From NCBI GenBank assembly GCA_002420005.1, contig DIHE01000020.1, positions 16,528-80,527 of the forward strand: a DNA stretch of 64,000 bases. Reading direction: 5' to 3'. The stretch is from Holophagales bacterium UBA5704 (GTDB lineage Bacteria; Acidobacteriota; Thermoanaerobaculia; Multivoradales; UBA5704). Positions 1 through 8,506 of the stretch are shown here, piece after piece. A program made the translations under genes and the position numbers. Positions within the stretch are counted from its first letter, which is position 1, and each line of letters begins with the position of its first letter. The notes under the pieces are model-generated. The model was given only the letters and a program-made list of their open reading frames with translations, ran no database searches and was not told the DNA's origin.

Positions 1-264
1 GCCTTCGTTGTTGGTCCCCACGTAGATCCTGCCGCCGGCGACGACCGGTCCGCCATAGCTTTGCGAGCCCAGCTTGGCCGTCCACAGAACGTTCTCGCCG
101 GTCTCCAGGTTCCATTTCGCCGGCAGCCCCTTCTCCTCCGAGGCCATGTTGCGCGACGGGCCGCCGCCGAACATCGCCACCTGGGCCCGGCCCGGCATCG
201 CGCACAGAAGACCGCCCAGCAGGACGGCCAGGAATGCGTACGGCTTCACACGTCGGCTCCTCAT
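1..264 (-). CDS. Secreted PQQ-type beta-propeller protein, N-terminal part (runs off the left edge)
   Basis: Only the first 88 codons lie in the window; the gene continues past base 1. Its ATG at 264 shares bases with the TGA of the upstream propeller gene (ATGA), so the two are probably co-translated. Residues 1-27 look like a signal peptide: a basic start (MRSRRVKPYA), a hydrophobic LAVLLGGLLCAM core, then PGRAQ. After it, NLETGENVLWTAKLG and YGGPVVAGGRIYVGTN match the opening blade of quinoprotein-like propellers, and resemble the start of the neighbour. Propellers of this type are often exported and either carry a redox cofactor or are purely structural. No cofactor residue can be judged from this fragment. 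Confidence 0.8.
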   Translation of the reverse strand, partial: MRSRRVKPYAFLAVLLGGLLCAMPGRAQVAMFGGGPSRNMASEEKGLPAKWNLETGENVLWTAKLGSQSYGGPVVAGGRIYVGTNNEG

Positions 265-2489
265 GGCTGGTTCTCCGTCACCTGAAGGTTGTCGTAATAG
301 ATCTCGGCCGCCGAGTACCCATAGATCCCGGGGCTCCCCTGCCGCACCGGCTGCGGATCTTCGGCGGTGATCGTCCACTCCGCCGGCTCGGGCTCGCCGC
401 GGCGCCAGACTTTACCGCGCAACAGGGCCTTGCCGCCCTGCTGGTCGACGCGGAATTTCATCGTGTACCAGATGTCCGGTTCCCAGGGGAACGGCACGGA
501 CTTCTCCAGCCGCAGCTCCGACGGCCAGGCGCGCACCTGCACCTTTTGATGGTTGCCCATCAGGTCCAGGTGATAGCCGCTGTTGATCAGCCCGAGATCG
601 GGGCGCTTGCGGCCTTTGATCGAGCCGCGCAGGTCCGCCTGGATGGTGTACCCGGTGAGCGACGGCGGGCCGAGATAGACGTCCGAGCGGTCGAGCCCGA
701 CCGCCACCGGCGGTTTCGCCAGGACCTTGCCGCCGTCCAGCTCGGCGACCGGGAACTTGGTCCCCGCGCCGATCCACCAGGGCGGCGTCTTGCCCACCTC
801 GACCGCCTCGAAGTCGAAGCTCCAGGGGAGCGGCGGGATCACCCGCACCCGCGCCGTGGCCTCCAGGGTCCCCACCTTGGCCGCCACTTTGCCGGCTTGC
901 GGCTTGCCGGCGTCCGGGGTGAAGCCGCCGTCCGCGAGCGTGCCGGCCAGTCCCTGGAGGGACCACACCGCTCCGGCGGGAGCCGGGAGCGCGCGCCCCT
1001 GGGCGTCGAAGGCCTTCACCGTGAAGCGCACGGTCTCCCCGGGCCGCAGCAGGACCTCCGCCGGAACCACCTGCAGCACGGCTGGAGCCGCGTCCGCCGG
1101 AGCCGCCGGCTCGGTCAGGGCCACCGGGGTCCCCGGTGTGGCCCGGAACGGCTGTTTGGGATCACCCAGGCAGAACAGTCCCGCCTCCGTGGAGAGATAG
1201 ATCCGGCCATTGGCGAAGGCGGGCGAGCCGTACAGCTCTGCATAGCGGCCGGCCGGGCCTTCGGTCGCGTCGGCCACCGTGATCTCGTCCTGGTCGAGCG
1301 TCTCGACGCCGTCCGGGCCGGGCTTCAGGATGTAGAAGCGGCCGTTGAGCTCGGTGACGTAGAGCTTGCCGTCGGCCCAGGCCGGCGAGCCTTTCCCCAC
1401 CGTCCCCAGCTTGTGCTTCCAGAGCGGCCGGCCGCTTTTCGCGTCGAAGGCGAACAGATTGGCCGAGTTGTCGATGCTGTAGACCACGCCGCCGTGCACC
1501 AGCGGTGACGAGAAGCCCGCGCCGAGCTCGTCCGCCCGCCACCGCTCGTGGGTCTTGGTCACGTCCCCCGTCCCGGTCGCGTCGATCGCCACCAGCCGGC
1601 CCATGATCCCCGGCGTATCCGTGTTCTCTTCGCTGTGCGAGGCGTAGACCGTCGTGCCGTCCACCGCGACGGTGACGTTGATGCCGGCCTTGGTGAGCTG
1701 GAAGCTCCAGACCTTCTCGCCGGTGCGCGCCTTGATCGCATGCACCCAGCCGTCCGCGTTGCCCTCGATCAGCAGGCGTTGACCGTTGATCACCGCCGCG
1801 ACCGGCGTCGTCGAGGTGTTGAGGTCATAGGGGGTGCCGCCCGGACTGGAGACCCAGAGGAGGGCACCCGTCCGCTTGTCGAACGCGAACGTGCGGTTGC
1901 GCGGCGGCCCTTGCTCGCCCCAGCCGGTGTTGACGAAGGACAGCACCAGCCGGTCCTCGTCGATCATCGGAGTGTGGGTGCGCCCGCCGAAGCCGGAGTA
2001 GAAGCCGAATTCCTCGGTGAGCTCGCGCGACCAGACGACCTTGCCGGCGCGGTCGAACGCCACCAGCAAGCCTCCGACGCCATGGGCGTAGAGGTTGCCC
2101 GTCTCGGGATCGCCCACCACGTTGGCCCAGCCGACGCGGTTGAACGGAACGGTGGAGAGATAGACGTCGAGCCGGTGCTCCCAGAGCTTCTTGCCGGTCC
2201 CGGCGTCGAAGCAGGCGACGATCTCCTGCTTGTGCAGCCCCTGGCCGACCCGCCCGTTGGCGCACACCCGGCCGTCGAAGACCACGGGCGTCGAGCGGCC
2301 CACCAGCTCCGCCCGCCAGAGCAGGTTCTCCCCGGCGGGGGACCAGCGGGAGATCAGACCGGTCTCGGTCGAGACCCCGTTCTGCCCGGGGCCACGCCAG
2401 GCCGGCCATTCACCGGCCGCGACCGGGCCGGCGGTCAGGTTCATCGAAAGGAAGACGGCGAAGGCGAAGGACGGTGCTTTCCATGACAT
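261..2489 (-). CDS. Secreted PQQ-binding-like beta-propeller protein with a C-terminal laminin-G-like domain
   Basis: A 742-residue exported protein. The start chosen is the ATG at 2489, preceded by an AGGAGGG ribosome site; the frame stays open farther upstream but loses homology. Residues 1-24 form a signal peptide ending VAAG. Blades of the outer-membrane-assembly/quinoprotein type follow, with repeated tryptophan blade motifs such as GTGKKLWEHRLD and ARTGEKVWSFQL, to about residue 460. An Ig-like segment (LRPGETVRFTVKAFDAQG) and a C-terminal jelly-roll-like region with YYDNLQV then follow. Such proteins occur in Acidobacteria and Planctomycetes in carbohydrate or alcohol-oxidation settings, but no heme motif or dehydrogenase signature is visible, so a structural or binding role is equally likely. 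It is coupled to the downstream propeller gene. Confidence 0.8.
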   Translation of the reverse strand: MSWKAPSFAFAVFLSMNLTAGPVAAGEWPAWRGPGQNGVSTETGLISRWSPAGENLLWRAELVGRSTPVVFDGRVCANGRVGQGLHKQEIVACFDAGTGKKLWEHRLDVYLSTVPFNRVGWANVVGDPETGNLYAHGVGGLLVAFDRAGKVVWSRELTEEFGFYSGFGGRTHTPMIDEDRLVLSFVNTGWGEQGPPRNRTFAFDKRTGALLWVSSPGGTPYDLNTSTTPVAAVINGQRLLIEGNADGWVHAIKARTGEKVWSFQLTKAGINVTVAVDGTTVYASHSEENTDTPGIMGRLVAIDATGTGDVTKTHERWRADELGAGFSSPLVHGGVVYSIDNSANLFAFDAKSGRPLWKHKLGTVGKGSPAWADGKLYVTELNGRFYILKPGPDGVETLDQDEITVADATEGPAGRYAELYGSPAFANGRIYLSTEAGLFCLGDPKQPFRATPGTPVALTEPAAPADAAPAVLQVVPAEVLLRPGETVRFTVKAFDAQGRALPAPAGAVWSLQGLAGTLADGGFTPDAGKPQAGKVAAKVGTLEATARVRVIPPLPWSFDFEAVEVGKTPPWWIGAGTKFPVAELDGGKVLAKPPVAVGLDRSDVYLGPPSLTGYTIQADLRGSIKGRKRPDLGLINSGYHLDLMGNHQKVQVRAWPSELRLEKSVPFPWEPDIWYTMKFRVDQQGGKALLRGKVWRRGEPEPAEWTITAEDPQPVRQGSPGIYGYSAAEIYYDNLQVTENQP

Positions 2490-2548
2490 GCAGAGGCCCT
2501 CCTGGACCAGCCCACGGAGTATAGCGGAGGCCTCGATTTTCCCCGTGC

Positions 2549-2554
2549 TATTCT
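2549..2554 (+). promoter_or_regulatory. Putative -10 box of a near-leaderless promoter
   Basis: TATTCT ends 8 nt before the ATG at 2563. Transcription starting about 7 nt downstream of the hexamer would begin essentially at the start codon. No Shine-Dalgarno sequence is present in front of the ATG. Inference from spacing only. Confidence 0.4.
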
Positions 2555-2562
2555 CCAACTGC

Positions 2563-3123
2563 ATGCGCGCCAACGGCACCCTGCTCGATCTCTGCCTGGA
2601 GCTGCAGATCCTCGACCGGGTTCCGCGCAGTGGGTACGTGCTGCGCGGTGTCCATGATCCGGAAAGCGTGACGGAGCACAGCTGGCACGTCCTGTTTCTG
2701 GTCTGGACGCTCGGCCCGCGCATCGAAGGCCTCGACGTCGCCCATGCCGTCGAGATCGCCCTGATCCACGATCTCGCCGAGCTGCGCATCGGCGACCTGC
2801 CGCGCGTCGCCTCGCGCTATTTCCCCGACGGCGCCAAGAAGAGCGCCGAGCTGGCCGCCCTGGAAGAGATCCTCGCGCCGCTCCCCGCGTCCGCCCTCGA
2901 CCACTACCGCGAATACCAGGAGGGGATCACTCCCGAGGCGCGCCTCGTCAAAGCCTGCGACAAGCTCCAGCTCATGCTCAAAGTCGCCGTCTACGAACGC
3001 TGGGGCACCGGCGCCCTCGGCGAGTTCTGGGACCACCCCGAAAACTTCCCCGACGGCGACTTCGCCCCCGTCCGCGAGCTGTTCGACGCGCTGCGGGCGT
3101 GGCGGGCGGAGGCGGGGGGCTGA
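2563..3123 (+). CDS. HD-domain 5'-deoxynucleotidase-like protein (YfbR/HDDC2 type)
   Basis: A 186-residue cytosolic metal-dependent phosphohydrolase. The HD-family ligands are visible: His in VTEHSWHV near residue 35, the HD pair in ALIHDLAEL near 68-69, and an Asp in KACDKLQL near 135. YfbR and HDDC2 proteins of this length dephosphorylate deoxynucleoside 5'-monophosphates, and that is the best functional guess; the substrate cannot be read from sequence. The start is the ATG at 2563, eight bases after a TATTCT box. It is divergent from the propeller operon and 3 nt upstream of the ATPase gene, so it may share a transcript with it. Confidence 0.8.
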   Translation: MRANGTLLDLCLELQILDRVPRSGYVLRGVHDPESVTEHSWHVLFLVWTLGPRIEGLDVAHAVEIALIHDLAELRIGDLPRVASRYFPDGAKKSAELAALEEILAPLPASALDHYREYQEGITPEARLVKACDKLQLMLKVAVYERWGTGALGEFWDHPENFPDGDFAPVRELFDALRAWRAEAGG

Positions 3124-3126
3124 GCC

Positions 3127-4236
3127 ATGCTGCGCCGCGTGAGCCTGCTCGGCTTCAAGTCCATCCGGGAGATGGACCTGGAGCTGCGCCCCCTGAACGT
3201 GCTGATCGGAGCCAACGGGGCCGGCAAGAGCAACCTCGTCTCGTTCTTCAAGCTGCTCAACGAGATGATGGCCGGGCGGCTCCAGCAACACATCGGCACG
3301 ACCGGCCGCGCGCAGTCCCTGCTGCATTTCGGCCCCAAGGTGACTCCCCAGATCGAGGCCCGGCTGGAATTCGAGACGGCCAAGTGGCTCGCCACCTACG
3401 CTCTGCGCCTGTTCCACGCGGCGGGAGATACGCTGATCTTCGCCGACGAGACGCTGAGCTTCCTCCAGACCGGCCTCGATCCCATGCTCGTCTCTCTCGG
3501 CGCCGGGCATGAAGAGACCCGGATCCAGATGGAGATTGAAAGAGACCTGCCCACCGCCAAGGTCGCCAAGGTCTTCCGCCGCCTGCTGAACCAGTGCCGG
3601 GTCTACCACTTCCACGACACCTCGCCGACAGCCCGGGTGCGCCAGTATGGCTACGTCGGCGACAACCGCTGGCTGATGCCCGACGCCGGCAACCTCGCCG
3701 CCCTCCTGCTGCGCTACCGTGAGGAGAATGGCGGCGCGGTCTACAAACGGATTCTTTCGACGATCCGCCTGCTGGCGCCGTTCTTCGACGACTTTGACCT
3801 GGAGCCTGCCGGACCCACCAGGCAGGACGTCCTCCTGAACTGGCGGGACAAGGAATCCGACCAGCTCTTCGGCCCCCACCAACTTTCGGATGGCACGCTG
3901 CGCGCGATGTGCCTGGTCACGCTGCTCCTGCAGGCGGAAGCCGAGCTGCCGGAGCTGATCGTCGTGGACGAGCCGGAGCTGGGCCTGCACCCCTACGCGC
4001 TCAACCTGATCGCCTCCCTGTTCAAGAAGGTGTCGCACCACACCCAGGTGCTGATCAGCACCCAGTCAAGATCCTTCCTCGACAACTTCGATCCGGAAGA
4101 CGTGATCGTGGTGAACCGGGAAGGCCGCGAGTCCCGGCTCGCGCGGCTGGAGCCGGAACGGCTGGAGTCGTGGCTGGAGGAATACAGCCTGGGAGAGGTC
4201 TGGGAAAAGAACGTCTTCGGCGGAGGGCCGCGCTGA
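3127..4236 (+). CDS. AAA_21-type ABC/RecF-like ATPase, probable defence component
   Basis: A 369-residue soluble ATPase of the OLD/RecF/SMC-like class. Walker A GANGAGKS is at residues 28-35. The signature-like HQLSDGTLRAM lies near 250-260, with Walker B LIVVDEPELGLHP near 277-289. A switch His region (ISTQS) follows near 315. The start is the ATG 3 nt after the HD gene stop. The next gene (DUF4276) starts directly after its TGA, so the two are co-translated. Such ATPases with a small TOPRIM-like or DUF partner recur in anti-phage modules (OLD-type, PARIS, AbiL and similar), in which the ATPase senses infection and the partner acts as effector. That role is an inference from architecture. 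Confidence 0.85.
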   Translation: MLRRVSLLGFKSIREMDLELRPLNVLIGANGAGKSNLVSFFKLLNEMMAGRLQQHIGTTGRAQSLLHFGPKVTPQIEARLEFETAKWLATYALRLFHAAGDTLIFADETLSFLQTGLDPMLVSLGAGHEETRIQMEIERDLPTAKVAKVFRRLLNQCRVYHFHDTSPTARVRQYGYVGDNRWLMPDAGNLAALLLRYREENGGAVYKRILSTIRLLAPFFDDFDLEPAGPTRQDVLLNWRDKESDQLFGPHQLSDGTLRAMCLVTLLLQAEAELPELIVVDEPELGLHPYALNLIASLFKKVSHHTQVLISTQSRSFLDNFDPEDVIVVNREGRESRLARLEPERLESWLEEYSLGEVWEKNVFGGGPR

Positions 4237-4965
4237 ATGCCGCGCCTCTACCTGTTCGCCGAGGGGCCGACCGAGCTCACGTTCGCCGACAAAGTCCTCA
4301 AGCCACACCTCGCCGGGTTCGGCGTGTACCTGCATCCTCCCGTGCTCATCGCCCACGCTCGGAAAAAGGGTCGCGCTCATCGCGGGGGAGGCCGGCGCTA
4401 CGCGCCGATGAGGAATGACATCCTGCGGTTTCTCGCCCAGGAGAAGGGGGCCGACGTCTTCTTCACGACGATGATCGACCTCTATGCCCTCGCTCCGGAT
4501 GCCCCCGGGCTCGCCGCCGCCGAAGACATCCGCCATCTCCCGGACCAACGGGTGGCAGCGCTCGAACAGGCCTTCGCCGACGACATCCAGGACCGCCGCT
4601 TCCTGCCCTACATCCAGCTGCACGAATACGAGGCCTACCTGTTCTGCGACCCGGCCTGCTTCGCGTACTTCTACGACCACCACGAGAAGCAGATCGCCGC
4701 CCTCCAGGCGATCACGGATCGGTACCCCACTCCGGAGCTCATCGACGACGGACCACACTCGGCGCCCAGCAAGCGGATCGCGAAAGAGCTCCCCGACTAC
4801 GAAGACGCGAAAGCCGCCGTGGGAGCGCAGGTGGCCGAGCTGATCGGTCTTGACGTGATCCGGAGCAAGTGCCCCCACTTCGCCGGCTGGCTGACCCGGC
4901 TTGAGGGGCTTGGGGCCGGGCACTCGGCACCCCTCTCGGGGGGACCTGCTTCGGCGGGTGGCTGA
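4237..4965 (+). CDS. DUF4276 family protein, partner of the upstream ATPase
   Basis: A 242-residue protein starting at the ATG immediately after the ATPase stop codon. The N-terminus LYLFAEGPTELTF is the family signature, with acidic Glu9 and Glu13 that resemble the first metal-binding element of TOPRIM-type nucleases. Further conserved acidic runs are FFTTMIDLYAL and QLHEYEAYLF. DUF4276 is almost always encoded next to an AAA_21 ATPase. No experimental activity can be asserted. The likely role is the effector or nuclease of a two-gene defence module. The C-terminal GLGAGHSAPLSGGPASAGG tail is low complexity and may be a read-through extension. Confidence 0.8.
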   Translation: MPRLYLFAEGPTELTFADKVLKPHLAGFGVYLHPPVLIAHARKKGRAHRGGGRRYAPMRNDILRFLAQEKGADVFFTTMIDLYALAPDAPGLAAAEDIRHLPDQRVAALEQAFADDIQDRRFLPYIQLHEYEAYLFCDPACFAYFYDHHEKQIAALQAITDRYPTPELIDDGPHSAPSKRIAKELPDYEDAKAAVGAQVAELIGLDVIRSKCPHFAGWLTRLEGLGAGHSAPLSGGPASAGG

Positions 4966-4978
4966 ACCGGGCCGGGCC

Positions 4979-5422
4979 TCAGCCGAGCAGCTCTTCCGTC
5001 GCAGCAGCCACGAGGGCCTGTTTCAACCAGCGGTCCAGGCGGTCCGCGTCGACGCAGGCCAGGATCTCATCGCGCTGGACCGAGCTCACCGCAACCCCGC
5101 GCGTCTCCAGGATCTGAAGGATGGATTTGGCCCTGCCCCTCGCTTCGGCTCTGGCCTCTCCCCTCGCCTCGCCGGCCGCGATCTCGCGGAGGATTACCGG
5201 ATTGCGTTTCACCACCAGGGCTTCGGCCACCGCGTCGTCCGCCAGGGCGGCAGTCCGAGGCGGGTCCCATGCGGGTCAACAGATCCGACGCGGCCTCATC
5301 ACCTCCGGCACCACCAAGTGATCGTCGAGCCGCGGAAACGTGGCCGGCCGGCCGGGCAGATGAACTGCGCCCCCCGAGGCACCCGGAGCTTTCAGCGCGT
5401 AGAGGGGGCGCTTTTCGTCCAT
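4979..5422 (-). pseudogene. Decayed Uma2-family endonuclease gene
   Basis: Pieces of one Uma2-type protein lie in three frames. The ATG at 5422 opens MDEKRPLYALKAPG...PRLDDHLVVPEVMRPRRI, then hits a stop. LLTRMGPASD, the region just before the usual catalytic FATD element, is read in the next frame. The C-terminal tail from AEALVVKRNPVIL to TEELLG (4979-5230) is in a third frame. Much of the catalytic core (the PD-(D/E)xK region) is missing. Uma2 genes are abundant and fast-evolving in Acidobacteria and Cyanobacteria. The ATP-lyase-like short tail with repeated GEARGEARAEARG is typical of their C-termini. The gene is clearly non-functional. Confidence 0.65.
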
Positions 5423-5476
5423 TCCCGGATTGTACTGCACCCTTCCCCATATCGGGCCGGGCCTGACGCCAGTGCG

Positions 5477-6778
5477 CTACCGGGACGCCGCCGTGGCCTG
5501 CGCAGGCGGCGCGGTTGGGGTGCAGTTGGCACCAGCGAGCGGGTAGTATTGCGTCCCGTTCGGACAATTCGTCCGCGCGGACGAGCTGCACGTCCCGTCA
5601 TCGGCGTCCACGTCGACATCGGGCAGGCAACTGCCCGGGTCGGCGGCTGCGTATTGCTCACATGCCTTCATCAAAGCCCAGGTGTAGGACACCCGGCAGG
5701 CGCCGCCGGCGCTGCTGACGTTGGTCTCGAACATCATGGCGTAGCGCTGGATCTGCCGTCGCAGCCACTGGCCGTGCTCGTCGGCCGACCTGATCCGCGG
5801 AGTGTAATTGTGGGTGCCGGAGTACTCGATCAAGGCGTTGAACACGGCGACGGCGCCATCGACCGTGCCCGCGATGAACCGGGCGCGCTCGGTCGTATCG
5901 GCACAACCGAACTCCAGCGTGTGGGCATTGAACGGACAGCCCACCAAACGCTCGAGATTCACCGGCACGTGGAAATACCAGGGGGGCGCCTGCCGCCCGG
6001 CCTGAGCCCAACTCTCACGGCAGATTCCGTGGGAGTGGCTGTCGCCGATGGAGTGGAGGTAGGTGGCGAAAGCCGCGACCGAGCCCTTCGTCATCGAGCC
6101 CGTGGCGAGGTCCTCCTGCCTGGTTTTGTAACAGGTACCGTCCTCCGCCCAGAAGTTTGTAGCGCCCCATGCATACTCCGACCGTGCGTTCAGCTTTTCC
6201 GCGTTGCCCTTCGCAAAACTGGCCGTCCGGGCGAGATCGTCCTCGGTGGGAAAATGGAACTGCGGCGCCCAGGGACCGAAGCGGTTCGTAAACCATCCCT
6301 TGGTGGGATCGAAGAACTGATCGTCCGGTAGCGGTTCCGGCTGGGTCCCCACCAGGACGGGGTAGACCATGTTCGCTCCCGCGGTACACCCCAGGGATTC
6401 GGGGGAGGGGAGCTGATAGGTCCAGTCAGTCGTGTTGATGTTCGTCCACACCGGCCCTGTCCCATCGGCTCCAACAATCGTCCCCTGGTCGGTGAGCTCA
6501 TCGTACAAACCAAGAGTCTCAGCCAACTGGGCATCCGCCTGGGACAGCAGAGGGTTGACCGGATTGCGGACATCCAGGCGACCCGGGAGGCCTGCGCAGT
6601 AGGCGAGAGCGCGCGTCAGGTGGGTGTGATGGGTACTGAGCGTCAGATTCTGGTAGTTCGGATCAGAGCCATCTCCCGCGCCGGGCTCTCCGGCGTATCC
6701 GAAGGCTTTCCCTTCTCCCAGGAGGAATCCGGCACAGACGATGAGCGCGACAACCGACAGAGTGAAACGAGCCTTCAT
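5477..6778 (-). CDS. Secreted protein of unknown function with a phospholipase C/P1-nuclease-like His pattern
   Basis: A 433-residue protein with a clear signal peptide (MKARFTLSVVALIVCAGFLLGEGKAFG). The start ATG at 6778 follows AAAGGAG at 8-nt spacing. LSTHHTHLTRALAY near residue 50, WGATNFWAED near 200 and LHSIGDSHSHGIC near 240 give a His/Asp spacing reminiscent of zinc-dependent phospholipase C and S1/P1 nuclease folds. The match is weak, and no family is assigned with confidence. The C-terminus is Cys-rich, with DVDVDADDGTCSSS and a TAPPAQATAAS tail, suggesting a disulfide-stabilised extracellular protein. It stands alone, between the Uma2 relic and the downstream end of the large minus-strand operon. 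Confidence 0.6.
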   Translation of the reverse strand: MKARFTLSVVALIVCAGFLLGEGKAFGYAGEPGAGDGSDPNYQNLTLSTHHTHLTRALAYCAGLPGRLDVRNPVNPLLSQADAQLAETLGLYDELTDQGTIVGADGTGPVWTNINTTDWTYQLPSPESLGCTAGANMVYPVLVGTQPEPLPDDQFFDPTKGWFTNRFGPWAPQFHFPTEDDLARTASFAKGNAEKLNARSEYAWGATNFWAEDGTCYKTRQEDLATGSMTKGSVAAFATYLHSIGDSHSHGICRESWAQAGRQAPPWYFHVPVNLERLVGCPFNAHTLEFGCADTTERARFIAGTVDGAVAVFNALIEYSGTHNYTPRIRSADEHGQWLRRQIQRYAMMFETNVSSAGGACRVSYTWALMKACEQYAAADPGSCLPDVDVDADDGTCSSSARTNCPNGTQYYPLAGANCTPTAPPAQATAASR

Positions 6779-6955
6779 TCAAGATCTCCTTTCGTTCCCA
6801 ATCCATGGTTGGACCTGCGGCCCCTGAACGGGTTCCGTGCGGTTGCGCACAAAGCTCCGCCACGGCCCCGGACAGGGGGCGCGACTTGATCCTGCTGAGC
6901 TGCTTTTGTTAGAGAGTAGCGTAGCCTGAACCGAAACGCAAGACAGGAGCAACCC

Positions 6956-7504
6956 CTACTCCACGTCCACCCCACGCCGGCGCAGCAGGTTCTTGACCTT
7001 GTTGTAGAGGTTCTCGCCGAGCAGCGAGCGGGCGCTGGTGGTCAGGTCCTGCAGCACGACCCGGAGGTCTTCCGAGCCGCTCCAGTGGCGCCGGGCGTAG
7101 GGCTCCAGCTCGCCGCTGAAGGCCTGGGCGAGGACGGCGGCGGCGAGGACAAGATCGTCCATGTAGCCGATGCCGCCGAGGAGCGCCTCGGGGAAGAGGT
7201 CGATCGGGAGGATGAAGTAGGCCAGGGTGCCGCCGATCAAGGCGCGGGCCGAGCCCGGGACGTCGCGGTCGAGCGAGAGGCGGACGAGGAGGATGAAGAC
7301 GTCCGGCACCAGGAGCAGCGCGCGCACCGCCCCCTCGCTCAGCCGGCCTCCCCGCTTCTCCACCGCGTGGACGATCTTCTCGCGCAACCGGTCGTAGAAG
7401 CTCAGCAGGCCACGGCTCGGCCCTTCGGGCGGTGGTTCGCGGAAGGCCGCCTCGGCGGCGGCTTCGTCGGCCATCGTGTCGTCGTCGTACTCGGATTCGT
7501 CCAT
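6956..7504 (-). CDS. YkvA-like DUF1232 membrane protein
   Basis: A 182-residue protein, the last gene of the long minus-strand run, 15 nt after the UbiA gene. An acidic N-terminus (MDESEYDDDTMADEA) is followed by the DUF1232 core LIGGTLAYFILPIDLFPE plus GGIGYMDDLVLAAAVL (about residues 95-130), which is diagnostic of the YkvA family. The core contains one or two short hydrophobic helices. The cellular role of YkvA proteins is unknown. A second in-frame ATG lies at codon 11. It may simply be carried in the envelope operon. Confidence 0.75.
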   Translation of the reverse strand: MDESEYDDDTMADEAAAEAAFREPPPEGPSRGLLSFYDRLREKIVHAVEKRGGRLSEGAVRALLLVPDVFILLVRLSLDRDVPGSARALIGGTLAYFILPIDLFPEALLGGIGYMDDLVLAAAVLAQAFSGELEPYARRHWSGSEDLRVVLQDLTTSARSLLGENLYNKVKNLLRRRGVDVE

Positions 7505-7519
7505 CGTTCCAACCCTCCC

Positions 7520-8506
7520 CTAGAGAATATACGCCAGGGCGAACCCGATCTGCCCGGCCATCAGGATCAGATACATGTGCTTCCAGGAGGGATGGTTCTC
7601 CGTCTCCGCCAGCGAGTCGGGATCGCGCAGCAGCAGATAGACCGTGTAGCACCCCCAGAGCGTCAACAGGATGCCCAGGCCGGTGAGCAGCCACGGATTG
7701 CCGGTGAGGATGGCGTGCTCCGGGTTCTGCGGGTCCGGCAGGAAGGCTCCGAGCGGCACCAGCAGCCAGGGAAAGATGAAGAACGGGCTGATGATCCACG
7801 CCGCCTTGCGCACGCCGTAGATGATGGGAAGAGTGCGGCACCCGCCCGCCGCGTCGCCCTTGATGTCGGCGAAGTCCTTGGTCGAGGCGGCGCCGATCAG
7901 GTAGAGGCCGAAGATGGTGCCGATGTACCAGGGCTCGGCGTACCAGATCCCCGCCACCATCGCCCAGCCGGCCACCTTGAGCAGGATGCCGCGCGGGATG
8001 GCGATCGTCAGGTTCGCCGCCATGCCGCGCACCTTGGTCCGCCCCAGCTGGGGCGCCGAATAGATGAAGGTCGCGAGGAGCCCCGCCAGGTAGATGAAGA
8101 ACGTCTGGTGGTGCGCGAGCGGCGCGTACAGCTTCTGCTCCAGGGTGACGTACGGATACGGCACCACCAGCCAGGTCGGGATGAGCGCCAGGACGTAGAA
8201 GATCCAGGTGAAGCCCCACGCCTCCCGGAGCGACAGGGCACCGGTGACCAGCGGCCGGCCCGGTTTGTTGATCCGGTCGATCTCCAGGTCGTAGATCTGG
8301 TTGATGGCGTTCGACGCGGCGTTCATGAAGCTGGCGCAGAGCGAGCCGAGGACCACGGTGAGGATCACCGCCAGGGTGACCTGCCGCGCCGGATCCGGAT
8401 TGTGGATCGAGCCGAAGGCGCAGATCGAGCCGGAGACGATCCCCAGAAGGGGCGGCAGCAGGGTGAACGGACGCGCGAGCTGGTTGTAGAGGGCGAGCTT
8501 GCTCAA
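7520..8506 (-). CDS. UbiA-family prenyltransferase
   Basis: A 328-residue polytopic membrane enzyme that attaches an isoprenoid diphosphate to an acceptor ring or polar lipid. The first Asp-rich motif is NxxxDxxxD at N69/D73/D77 within NAINQIYDLEIDRINKPGRP; the second is DFADIKGDAAGG near 215. About nine hydrophobic helices follow. The proposed start is a TTG at 8506 that overlaps the TGA of the upstream gene (TTGA) and has GGAG upstream. A GTG eight codons earlier is possible. The acceptor is not readable. It follows directly on a fused prenol/prenyl-phosphate kinase, which suggests use of salvaged prenyl diphosphate for quinone, tocopherol-like or ether-lipid synthesis (inference). Confidence 0.85.
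   Translation of the reverse strand: MSKLALYNQLARPFTLLPPLLGIVSGSICAFGSIHNPDPARQVTLAVILTVVLGSLCASFMNAASNAINQIYDLEIDRINKPGRPLVTGALSLREAWGFTWIFYVLALIPTWLVVPYPYVTLEQKLYAPLAHHQTFFIYLAGLLATFIYSAPQLGRTKVRGMAANLTIAIPRGILLKVAGWAMVAGIWYAEPWYIGTIFGLYLIGAASTKDFADIKGDAAGGCRTLPIIYGVRKAAWIISPFFIFPWLLVPLGAFLPDPQNPEHAILTGNPWLLTGLGILLTLWGCYTVYLLLRDPDSLAETENHPSWKHMYLILMAGQIGFALAYIL

Noticed and set aside
234..1508. Long plus-strand open frame opposite the propeller gene
   Set aside because: High-GC antisense shadow; the minus frame has signal peptide and propeller repeats while this one is Arg/Pro/Gly-rich noise. The same applies to other long antisense frames, for example opposite lptD and the TonB receptor.
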